Source: Litoditis marina
Lineage: Eukaryota; Nematoda; Chromadorea; Rhabditida; Rhabditidae
Direction: 5' to 3'
Assembly: GCA_964036275.1 (NCBI GenBank)
Contig: OZ038440.1
Span: forward strand, 3,071,190 to 3,135,189
DNA: 64,000 nucleotides
Part shown: positions 11,530-22,600 of the stretch, piece after piece
How positions within the stretch are numbered: position 1 is the first letter of the stretch
Layout: each line of letters begins with the position of its first letter
Notes under the pieces: generated by a model
What the model was told of the DNA's origin: nothing
Databases searched by the model: none
The model's input: only the letters and a program-made list of their open reading frames with translations
Translations under genes and position numbers: made by a program

Positions 11530-12890
11530 TTTTTTGCTGTGTATGTGAGTCCCACTGTCCCCATTTTGATGTGTATGTGGATCCTCAATGTTTCCATTTT
11601 GCTGTCTGTGTGAGCCTCACTGTTCTAATTTGCGCTGTGTATTTGAGCCCCACTTTCCCCATTTTTGCTGTGTATTTGAGCCCCACTGTCCCCATTTTTG
11701 CTGTGTTTTTGATTCCCACTGTCCTAATTTTTGCTGTGTATGTGAGTTCCACTGTCCCCATTTTGATGTGTATGTTAATCCCCAATGTTTCCATTTTGCT
11801 GTCTGTGTGAGCCCCACTGTTCTATGTTCCGCTCTGTATTTGAGCCCCACTGTCCCAATTTTTGATGTGTATTTGATTCCCACTGTCCCCATTTTGATGT
11901 GTATGTGAATCCCCAATGTTTCCATTTTGCTGTCTGTGTGAGCCCCGCTGTTCTAATTTTCGCTGTGTATGTTAATCCTCAATGTTTCCATTTTGCTGTC
12001 TGTGTGAGCCCCACTGTTCTAATTTTCGCTCTGTATTTGAGCCCCACTGTCCAAATTGTTGCTGTGTTTTTGATTTCCACTGTCCCCATTTTGATGTGTA
12101 TTTGATTTCCACTGTCCCCATTTTGATGTGTATGTGAATCCCCAATGTTTCCATTTTGCTGTCTGTGTGAGCCCCACTGTTCTAATTTTCTCTCTGTATT
12201 TGAGCCCCACTGTCCAATTTTTTGCTGTGTATTTGATTTCCACTGTCCCCATTTTTGCTGTCTATGTGAGCCCCACTGTCCCCATTTTTGCTGTCTATGT
12301 GAGTCCAACTGTCCCCATTTTTGCTGTCTATGTGAGCGCCACTGTTCCCATTTTCGCTGTCTGTGTGAGCATCCCTGTCCCCATTTTCGGTGTCTATGTG
12401 AGCCCCACTGTCCCTATTTTTGCTGTCTATGTAAGCCCACTGTCTCTATTTTGTGAGCCCCACTGTCTCCGTTTCCGTTGTTCATGTGAGCCCGACTGTC
12501 TCCATTCTCGCTGCCTATGTGAGCCCCACTAGCCCCATTTTCGCTGTCTATGTGAACTCCACTCTCCCCATTTTGGCTGTCTATGTGAGCTTCCCTTTTC
12601 CCATTTTTGCTGTCCATGTGAGCCCCATTCTCTTCATTTTGGCTGTCTATGTGAGCCCCAGTGTCCCCCATTTTTGCTGTGTATTTGAGCCCACTTCCCC
12701 CATTTTTGCGGTCTATGTGAGCCCCACTCTCTCAATTGTGGCTGTTTATGTGAGCCCCATTGTCCCCCATTTCTGCTGTGTATGTGAGGCAACTTTCCCC
12801 ATTTTCGCGGTCTATGTGAGCCCCATTCTCTCCAATTCGGCTGTCTATGTGAGCCAGACTGTCCCCATTTTGGCTGTCTTTGATATACAA
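11530..12890. repeat. Minisatellite, about 33-bp unit
   Basis: Roughly 40 diverged units of the type GCTGTCTATGTGAGCCCCAC plus TGTCCCCATTTTT. Neighbouring units are most alike, which points to local tandem expansion. All three frames of both strands give repetitive peptides. Confidence 0.92.
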
Positions 12891-13210
12891 TTACAATTAC
12901 AAATACAAACAATTCAGCGGGTGAACAGTACCAAATAGGAGAAACAGAAGACATAAAGATCGAAAAAGAGGGAACGAGAAAGAGAGAGAGAGAAAGAGCA
13001 AGAGATAAAGGGAGAGAGGGGGAGAGTTAGTGAAAAAAAGAAAAAAAAGAAACTTTCTTTGCACTCTATACTCCCAATGTCTATGTAATCACAACTGTGT
13101 TAGGGAGAGAGAGGGCAAAAAAAGAAAAGAGAAAGAGACATCTCGACGCACCCACCGACCTAGACTCATCAAGGGAGGGGCCCGGGCGTTAGCCCGGGCT
13201 ACCTTCCTTG

Positions 13211-16200
13211 TCTACTTTTATATTTGCGTTGTTTGGTCTGTCTGTCTGTCTGTGAGTCTGAGGCAACGGCTTTTTGGTCGAGAAACAGAGAATCGGTGCA
13301 CTTTGTAGTTGCAGAAGGGAAAGAACGTGGAGAGACGTGTAAATTTCTTGCTTTTCATTTCTAAACCTATTGGAATCGGCTGTTGCTGGGAGTTGAAATT
13401 GATATGTCACCCTATGTTAAGGAAAACTCCCGCGCTCTATGTTAAGGAGAACTACCGTGCCCTATGTTAAGGAGAACTACCACGCTCTATGTTATGGAAA
13501 GTCACCGCGCTCTATGTTAAGAGAAACTTCCGCGCTCTATGTTAAGAAGAAGTCCCACGCTCTATGCTAAGGAGAGCTACCGTGCTCTATGTTAAGAAGA
13601 ACACCAGCGCTCTATGCTACGGAGAACTTCCGCGCTCTATGTTAAGGATAACTACCGTGCTCTATGTTTAGAAGAACTCCCGCGCTCTATGTTAAGGAAA
13701 ACTCCCGCGCTCTATGTTAAGGAGAACTACCGTGCCCTATGTTAAGGAGAACTACCACGCTCTATGTTATGGAAAGTCACCGCGCTCTATGTTAAGAGAA
13801 ACTTCCGCGCTCTATGTTAAGAAGAAGTCCCACGCTCTATGCTAAGGAGAGCTACCGTGCTCTATGTTAAGAAGAACACCAGCGCTCTATGCTACGGAGA
13901 ACTTCCGCGCTCTATGTTAAGGATAACTACCGTGCTCTATGTTTAGAAGAACTCCCGCGCTCTATGTTAAGGAGAACTCCCGCGCTCTATGTTAAGGAGA
14001 ACTACCGTGCCCTATGTTAAGGAGAACTACCACGCTCTATGTTATGGAAAGTCACCGCGCTCTATGTTAAGGATAACTATCGTGCTCTATGTTAAGAAGA
14101 ACACCAGCGCTCTATGCTACGGAGAACTTCCGCGCTCTATGTTAAGGATAACTACCGTGCTCTATGTTTAGAAGAACTCCCGCGCTCTATGTTAAGGAGA
14201 ACTCCCGCGCTCTATGTTAAGGAGAACTCCCGCGCTCTATGTTAAGGAGAACTACCGTGCCCTATGTTAAGGAGAACTACCACGCTCTATGTTATGGAAA
14301 GTCACCGCGCTCTATGTTAAGAGAAACTTCCGCGCTCTATGTTAAGAAGAAGTCCCACGCTCTATGCTAAGGAGAGCTACCGTGCTCTATGTTAAGAAGA
14401 ACACCAGCGCTCTATGCTACGGAGAACTTCCGCGCTCTATGTTAAGGATAACTACCGTGCTCTATGTTTAGAAGAACTCCCGCGCTCTATGTTAAGGAGA
14501 ACTCCCGCGCTCTATGTTAAGGAGAACTACCGTGCCCTATGTTAAGGAGAACTACCACGCTCTATGTTATGGAAAGTCACCGCGCTCTATGTTAAGGATA
14601 ACTATCGTGCTCTATGTTGAAGAGAACTACCGCGCTCTATGTTAAGGAGAACTTCCGCGCTCTATGTTAGGGAGAACTTCCGCGCTCTATGTTAAGGATA
14701 ACTACCGTGCCCTATGTTAAGGAGAACTACCACGCTCTATGTTATGGAAAGTCACCGCGCTCTATGTTAAGGATAACTATCGTGCTCTATGTTAAGAAGA
14801 ACACCAGCGCTCTATGCTACGGAGAACTTCCGCGCTCTATGTTAAGGATAACTACCGTGCTCTATGTTTAGAAGAACTCCCGCGCTCTATGTTAAGGAGA
14901 ACTCCCGCGCTCTATGTTAAGGAGAACTACCGTGCCCTATGTTAAGGAGAACTACCACGCTCTATGTTATGGAGAAGTCTCGCGCTCTATGTTAAGGAGA
15001 ACTTCCGCGCTCTATGTTAAGGAGAGCTACCGTGCTCTATGTTAAGGAGAACTACCGTGCCCTATGTTAAGGAGAACTACCACGCTCTATGTTATGGAAA
15101 GTCACCGCGCTCTATGTTAAGAGAAACTTCCGCGCTCTATGTTAAGAAGAAGTCCCACGCTCTATGCTAAGGAGAGCTACCGTGCTCTATGTTAAGAAGA
15201 ACACCAGCGCTCTATGCTACGGAGAACTTCCGCGCTCTATGTTAAGGAGAACTACCGTGCCCTATGTTAAGGAGAACTACCACGCTCTATGTTATGGAAA
15301 GTCACCGCGCTCTATGTTAAGGATAACTATCGTGCTCTATGTTAAGAAGAACACCAGCGCTCTATGCTACGGAGAACTTCCGCGCTCTATGTTAAGGATA
15401 ACTACCGTGCTCTATGTTTAGAAGAACTCCCGCGCTCTATGTTAAGGAGAACTCCCGCGCTCTATGTTAAGGAGAACTACCGTGCCCTATGTTAAGGAGA
15501 ACTACCACGCTCTATGTTATGGAAAGTCACCGCGCTCTATGTTAAGAGAAACTTCCGCGCTCTATGTTAAGAAGAAGTCCCACGCTCTATGCTAAGGAGA
15601 GCTACCGTGCTCTATGTTAAGAAGAACACCAGCGCTCTATGCTACGGAGAACTTCCGCGCTCTATGTTAAGGATAACTACCGTGCTCTATGTTTAGAAGA
15701 ACTCCCGCGCTCTATGTTAAGGAGAACTCCCGCGCTCTATGTTAAGGAGAACTACCGTGCCCTATGTTAAGGAGAACTACCACGCTCTATGTTATGGAAA
15801 GTCACCGCGCTCTATGTTAAGGATAACTATCGTGCTCTATGTTGAAGAGAACTACCGCGCTCTATGTTAAGGAGAACTTCCGCGCTCTATGTTAGGGAGA
15901 ACTTCCGCGCTCTATGTTAAGGATAACTACCGTGCTCTATGTTTAAAAGAACTCCCGCGCTCTATGTTAAGGAGAACTCCCGCGCTCTATGTTAAGGAGA
16001 ACTACCGTGCCCTATGTTAAGGAGAACTACCACGCTCTATGTTATGGAGAAGTCTCGCGCTCTATGTTAAGGAGAACTTCCGCGCTCTATGTTAAGGAGA
16101 GCTACCGTGCTCTATGTTGAGAAGAACTACCGCACTCTACTTTTAGGAAAACTCTCGCGCTCTATGTTGAAATAAACTTTCGCGCTCGGGGACTTTTCGA

Positions 16201-16290
16201 AGACGAAAAAAGGAAGAAACTTCAAGACTTAACCACCGACCTAGAATCATCAAGGGAGGGACCCGGGCGTAGCCCGGGGTACCTTCCTTG
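13211..16290 (+). mobile_element. Helitron-like element C with higher-order 25-bp satellite
   Basis: Begins TCTACTTTTATATTTGCG next to element B, with the signature GTTTGGTCTGTCTGTCTG. Ends with ACCGACCTAGAATCATCAAG, the CCCGGGCGTAGCCCGGG hairpin and CCTTCCTTG at 16290, then a TA tract. Nearly the whole interior (13405-16190) is a 25-bp satellite. No protein-coding gene is present. Confidence 0.65.
13405..16190. repeat. 25-bp satellite with higher-order structure
   Basis: More than 100 units of the type GTTAAGGAGAACTCCCGCGC plus TCTAT. Distinct variants (ACCGTGCCCTAT, GTTATGGAAAGTCACC, GCTACGGAGAACTTCC, GTTTAGAAGAACTCCC) recur in a fixed order. The ACCGTGCCC variant starts at about 13441, 13716 and 13991, a 275-bp (11-unit) period, with shortened versions later. 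This is a higher-order repeat, not a CRISPR array, because there are no unique spacers. Confidence 0.95.
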
Positions 16291-16309
16291 TATATATATA
16301 TATATATAT
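16291..16309. repeat. TA microsatellite, right flank of the Helitron array
   Basis: A short TA run directly after the 3' end of element C, matching the TA run before element A. Confidence 0.8.
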
Positions 16310-16621
16310 CATGTTGCTTCTAGCGGTTCGAATGTCTGGAAAGCTGGTACTATGATAAACATAGGTATAGTAGTTCAATGTCAGTGCAACTGAAATGAGC
16401 GTGCTTCACCTCCGGCATCATGCCTCTGCAAATGTGATTATTTCTCTCATATATCGCGTCTCAACAGTTTTTGCTTCCAAAAATGAACGTAAGTTCCAGA
16501 ATTAAGACAAAATGAACATGGGTCAGCGCCATTCTAACGGGGTATTTTACCCATGATGATAGATGAATAAAGCTGACGCTGAACAGTTTTCCATCTAATA
16601 AACTATCTGTCCTTCATTCAG

Positions 16622-19600
16622 AAACATGGACAAGCGTCGTGAGACGTCCCGCTGTGCGGCGCGCGACCGTCGCGGCAAGGAGGCGGACATCTTCGCCGGC
16701 CTGAAGGAGGTGGTCCCCTTGGTGGAGGACGTGACTCTCTCCCATCTGGACAGGATAGCCCTGCTCCGTGTCGCAGCCACTGTCTGTAAATTGCGAAAAA
16801 CGGCCGCGAACGGTGGGTTAAAGTAGGAAGATTGTGTGTACCAATCCCGCGGTATCGGTCCTTTAAACAGCAACTGAAAGAAAGTATTGCAGCTTAAAGG
16901 ACCGAAGCGTGGGGGTGTCGGCTGTACTCATACCCCAGTAAAGTTGTCCGAATAGCCAGAAAAAATAGAAGAACGGTCTACTTTCATGCCAGAAAACAAG
17001 AAGATTTCTCTTTTTTATGCAAAATCATCAATTTTCACTTGTGTGTCAATCTGAAAACAAACCACTTTTTTGTCTCATGGACCCTACTGGTGTATGGCTA
17101 TACTCTCGTCACCTCGTCTGTAAAGCCAAAGTGAAAACTGGAACGTTTTTGGCCAAATCTGGGAATATATATTTGGTTCATCATTTTTCACGTTTGCAGG
17201 TTTGCATTGGTAAACGGGTACGGGTTACTTTTCTGATCTGAGTATGGTCATACACCAGTAATTCCGAATAGTCAACAGAAAATGAGCCAAGTGTGAGCTC
17301 CTTTCCTCCTTAGTTGTATGGGACGTTACTGGTGAGTGGTCTCTACTTTTGTTGCTACTAACTACTAACAACAGACTTTTTTCTCTCCTCGAAAACCGGT
17401 TATCATCCAATAAAACTGTATATGTAACAATGTAACTATATGTACATTAATTTGCAGTGCTGGAATGTGATCTGGACCCAGAAACTTCGCCTGGTCCTTG
17501 GAACGAGGATACAATCACAGAGTGTCTCGACGGATTCGTGCTACTCGTCGATAGCGATGCCAGTGTACTGTACATCACGGAGAGTGTGGCACTGTATCTG
17601 GGACACTCGCAGGTTTGTCACAATTGGTGTTTAGAGTAGGACGAGTACATGGCCCAGTCCCGTGGCAAGGTCCTTTAAACTGTAATTTAAAAATGTATTG
17701 CAGTTTAATAGAGAGCCAGCGGCTTTCTGCTGAATGTTGTCTCCATTGTATAGAAGAAAATTTGGCATTTATACTTGTTAGAAATCAGAACGTACTTTCG
17801 AACAAGCGACACAGTAGAGTTTATGTTTGGGGTCAGCTTTTAATCTTTCCTATCTGTATAGTTTTCCAACTCGTGCAATTATCGGATTATTTTCACTCAT
17901 TCTCTCGTTATTTATTATGTCACTACCGGATAATAAATTTCGATTTCACCGCGGATAATAAATTGCGATTTAGACTTGGTTTAGAAAGCGCAGTAGCGCA
18001 AAAACACATTAGTTGTTGGTTTTGGGTTTTGAAACTATGATTGCCGTAACAAAGTGGGTGGGATTGTTTATGTAGCTTGATATTTCGGTTATCTATTGCA
18101 GAACGAAACGGTTGCGCCTCTATCGTCGTGTGCGATACCCCGGTTATCTGACCGGTGGATACTTAACTTTTTCTTTAACTGGGCTATGGTGGATCCGTAA
18201 CTTTTCCAATAGTTCTGGGGGTATCCCAATAGTTCAGGGTTTATCGGGGATTACCTATGAGCTAGGGGTTACCTATAAAAGTAGTATGTTAGTTCGGTCA
18301 CTACTAGTTAGATAGATATGTAGTTGTGTATTTGTATGTGTGCTGTTCTCGCGGCGCACCGTTGATTGTTAAAAGTGTGCGCAGTCGGGGGACGGGAAAC
18401 CGATCGAGGTCTTCCCCCCGCGTGCTGGAATCGCAACAATCGATTTCTCGTCTTTCTTCAAGGGGGTAGAAACGGGGGACAATGCGGTAATTTGGTGTAA
18501 AACTCCTTCAGTCTTTAGTTTAATCGAGAATGAGTACAATATAGCCACGTGATGATAATAGATAATACAATGGGTAATAATAGTAACTTAGTGGCAGAAG
18601 TTGTATTTTTGACGTACATTTAATCAAAAACATGATAATTCCGGTTTCCTGGACTGCGTTTGTGTTTCTTTCTCTAGTTTTGACCCAATGTTCATAATTG
18701 GAAAGTAGAATGGAGATTTATTACGCCCAACGGAAAACTGGCGCCTTGGAATTATAACTTGTAACCAACCTGCTGTTTTTTGTATCATAGTATTATGAAA
18801 ACATGTAAAAATTGAGAAAAAAATTTTCAACTCCAACTCCATTCTGCCCGCGTATCATTACTTTTGGAGTCACGTGTGGCCAGAGATGCAGAGAAGTAAA
18901 GAGTAAACGGCGGCTTAGCGCCAGTCTCAAGAAACCAGCAGTCTGGTTTCTTGAGAAAAAGTTCCGCAGATAACTGAGGTTAGGTGCCGAGTAACACTAG
19001 AATGTCGTGCCCAAATTTCATCACCTTCATCTGTCTGAAAGTATCTTGAATACTGAGTTAACATACTGAAAAATGTTTGAATCAGGATCAAATGCTGAAT
19101 AATTTTCATTAATCTATAACGGTACGGAATATGAGTAGTTTCTTTCCAGACGGATATGACTGGTCAGAACCTGGTGGACTTTCTGCATCCAGCCGATTTT
19201 GAGGAATTCTCGCAGCTCAGCTTGCAGATGGGTGGAGGAGCGTGTATCGACGAGGCTGTCAGCAAGTGGGGGACTTATTAAACTCGAATAACAACTAGAA
19301 AACTCAAATATATTCTTATTCGTGAGAATATATTCTTGCAAAACAACCGTATTTAATTGAATTATTACTAGGAAGAAGAAGTCCAAAGAAAAAGATAGAT
19401 GTCTTTTTTCTCTGTTCTCTCTCTGTTCTCCTTTTTCCTTCTCCCATAATGGCCTTCTAGTTTAGTTGTTAGCCTCCCTCTACTATTTCTAATCAGGTTA
19501 CTGATGGACTGAGGCTCTTTACACTATTTCTAATTAGGTTACTCAGTCTACGGACTAAAGCTTTGAGTTGAGTTGATCCGAGTTTGTAGCAAACCATTCA

Positions 19601-22600
19601 AAACTACAAGTCTAGATATTTTGGCTAAGTTTTCATGACAACCGTGAACTTGTTGAATCAATCGAACAGAGTGAGTAGAAGTTTCTTTGTATTTCATTTT
19701 CTCATTTCAGATCAGTGGTGTTGCGAATGAAGTCTATTATCAGCCCTCGGGGGCGTAATCTGAACATGAGAAGTGCCCTGTACAAGGTTTGTACTCTTTC
19801 TCTCAATCGGTTTCCACCTAGCGAGGCGAGGTGTTCCAATGCTCTCTATAATAATAATAATAATCTTTTACGACAACTATTTCAGCCGTGTATTGCTTTA
19901 TTGAGAGAATTACATAATCACACACAAATCACATATCCACCGTAGAAGGACTGTCCGTTGAGGGGTGGAGATAGGCATGGGTGAGCTTTGTAACCAGCTC
20001 ATGCGGTCCGCCATAAAGATACCGCGGCGAGCGGGGATCGAACCCAGGTCTGTGGAGCGACAGCCGAACGCTAACCACTTGACCACTCGGCCCCCTCTGA
20101 GTCTTTGATCTCCGCGAAGAGCGCCGCATTCGGTAATCACAAGGCTGATGTCATCATCGATATATGTATGTGTGCAAGCGACTAGTTGTGCAACTAGTTA
20201 CCGAGTGCGCCGAAAGAATGAGCACAGCCAGCCAGCTGTTCTTTGGGCTGTCTCTCTCCCTCTCACTCTCTCGCCGCCGCCGGTCCAAGAGTTCATTTTC
20301 ACGGGAAACGAGGGAGGCCAAGTAATCTAGCAGCCGCGCGTCTATATCTTGATTAGACTGCAAATGCAACTCGCAATCATTATTTCATAGAGTAAACAAG
20401 TTGTGTTGGGGGTTTGAGTGGAGAATTCGTAATAAAGTGGGAAGAGGTTAATAAGCAGTTTTGGGAGTGTCATGGGAACTGGGGTAGTTGTTAAGTATTT
20501 AGGCTTCGATTTGTTTTGAAGTTGATATGGGGTGATTAAAGGGAATTCAGAGATCATATCAGATATTACTTGATTTGTTTCGTCGTCACGATGAATTTCG
20601 CACGTCATAGATGGTTATTTTCATTCATTCTAGCCGTTTGAGCATGAAATCGATGATAAACCCGTAGTTAGGGTGGTGATTGAATCTCTGATAAAAGGGT
20701 CAACTAAATGGTCAGGTCAGATCGTGTTTTTTGCAGCCATATTTGACTTTGGTTGTATTTGGTGCGTAGCTCTGCAAGGCGCTAAATACGAGTATACAAA
20801 CAAGGAACAATATATGTGGTCGCTTCGGGTGTATAGTATGTCACAAAGAGGGGTGCGACTGCGGGGATCAGCAAGTAGCGGTGGACTCGGGGCGGTTTCT
20901 TAAAAAAAAGAGTGGGAAAAAAAAACAAATCACAATTAGTTAAGCTTGTTCATAGGAGCATGAAATTTTCTGTATTTTTTAATCAATTTTTTACTTCAAA
21001 AATTTGTCCGGACCAAAGAACCATGGGCTTGGGCGTGTTTTGCTAAGCGCCTAGTTGGAATAACATGGCCAGCTGACGAACTGACGCATGTAGTGCGGGG
21101 AATGTTATTTCCCCTTTTCAGAATTTGACATAGAAGAGTGGATTGTTAAGAGCATAACAGTTTTTATTTGCCTAATCTTTGGCAATTATCTTATCAGTGA
21201 TTTTCTGGAATACTGGGAAGATATGAAATGAATTGATTGATTCAAGAGGGACAAGAAAGAAAAGTTGTTAGGGGGCCTTATTGAAATGTAAATATGTAAG
21301 ATGCACATAAGTTGAAAGGGTTGGATTTGGATCGAGAAAAAAAACTGAACGATTGGATTGAATGAAACTAGAAAACTTGGTCTTGTGAGGTCTGGAGTTT
21401 TTATATCAGTATATCCCCATGATAATAATAGTAAGGAAAAACTATTCTGTTGATGGTAATTATAGTTGAATAGGTACCAGTCATATTCTAGTTATTTCCA
21501 GCCGATCACCTTCCTTGTGCAATGTCGTCGTTCGACCGGCGGATTTGTGATGCTCCTCCAGGGGGCCACCATTCCCGCCGGACAGGGAACCATCAACGCT
21601 ACCGCCAGTGCCATGACCAAGGTTGGTTGTTGAACGGATGGACTCTCTATCTATCTCGTTCTCGCTCCCTTCCTCTCTTTCTCTTTTTTCTCTCTCTATC
21701 TCTCTCTCGCTCGCTCGCTCCCTCTCTCTCTCTCTATCTCTCTATCTACTCTTCCCTCTCCCTCTTACGGTCAAAACCGTATAATGGAAGCTGTTTTCCT
21801 ATTCCTTTTACAGTTTGCTATAAACTTTGTCCGTATTCGAAACTACTATAAAAGAACAATAATAATAATAAGTGGTCAGGTTCACATATTCACTTCATGT
21901 TCTATTTTTCCAGAGCACAGACGCGGCCAGCGGTGTCTATATGACTCGCCACACGTGCGATATGAAGATCTCGTACATTAGCGACCGTCTGAACTACGTT
22001 CTCAAGAATGAGCTGAAGAGTTTGTTGGGCACAAGCTTCTACGACCTCGTACATCCATATGACTGCTCCATTGTGCACACGGTGAGCAAAAATAAAGTCC
22101 GGATGGTAACAAAAGGGTCTATGTTCTATAACTTCTATTAAATTATAAGTTTATCACCTAATCACTTATTTAAATGAGTTTTTTCATGAATTTTATGTTT
22201 GTTAATTGATCATTTAGTCGTCAAAAGTGTTTCAGTGAGCTATCAGTTCTTCACTTAGTGTTCGATTCTTGCAAAGCCCGCCATCTAGATGTACATATAG
22301 CTGAAAGCTGATGGTTTGACCGAGAATGCAAGTAGTACTGAGAGAAAAGGCGTTCGCTAACCTTATTAAGTTCCAATTACTGAGAATACAGTGGAATGAA
22401 GGCTGCAGCAAGCAGGCTGCAGCTGCTTTCCGTAAAACTCGTCAGTAGTACGATTCAAGGAATCAAGGTTAATGTTTGAACGAATTCAAGGGGAAGTTTA
22501 GAGGAAAGCTCCCAAAATGTTTTCTCATGCCTACTAAACAACCAAACTGTTAAACCAAACTGTTAAAAATGTTTCCATGTGAGCTTTGTGAAAGATTTGA

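Larger units (their letters stand above)
10836..13210 (+). mobile_element. Helitron-like element B with 33-bp minisatellite
   Basis: Begins TCTCTATATATAATTCCC directly after element A, followed by the signature GCTTGGTCTGTCTGTGTG. Ends with ACCGACCTAGACTCATCAAG and a perfect CCCGGGC/GCCCGGG hairpin, then CCTTCCTTG at 13210. The interior has a long GA tract (11249-11361) and about 1.35 kb of roughly 33-bp repeats (11530-12890) built on TGTGAGCCCCACTGTCCCC. ORFs of 60-160 codons here come from the repeat and are not genes. Confidence 0.65.

Noticed and set aside
11571..12954. ORFs of 60-161 codons on both strands with repeats such as FAVYVSPTVPI
   Set aside because: They exist in several frames at once and follow the 33-bp minisatellite; no splice sites or non-repetitive domain.
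13989..15421. 60-85-codon ORFs (MLRRTTVPYVKENYHALCYG type) and CRISPR-like appearance
   Set aside because: They are the 25-bp satellite read through in one frame; units are contiguous with no unique spacers, and the host is a nematode.
20025..20100. Functional tRNA gene on the minus strand
   Set aside because: A and B boxes are present but acceptor and T stems do not pair, so a SINE-like element fits better.
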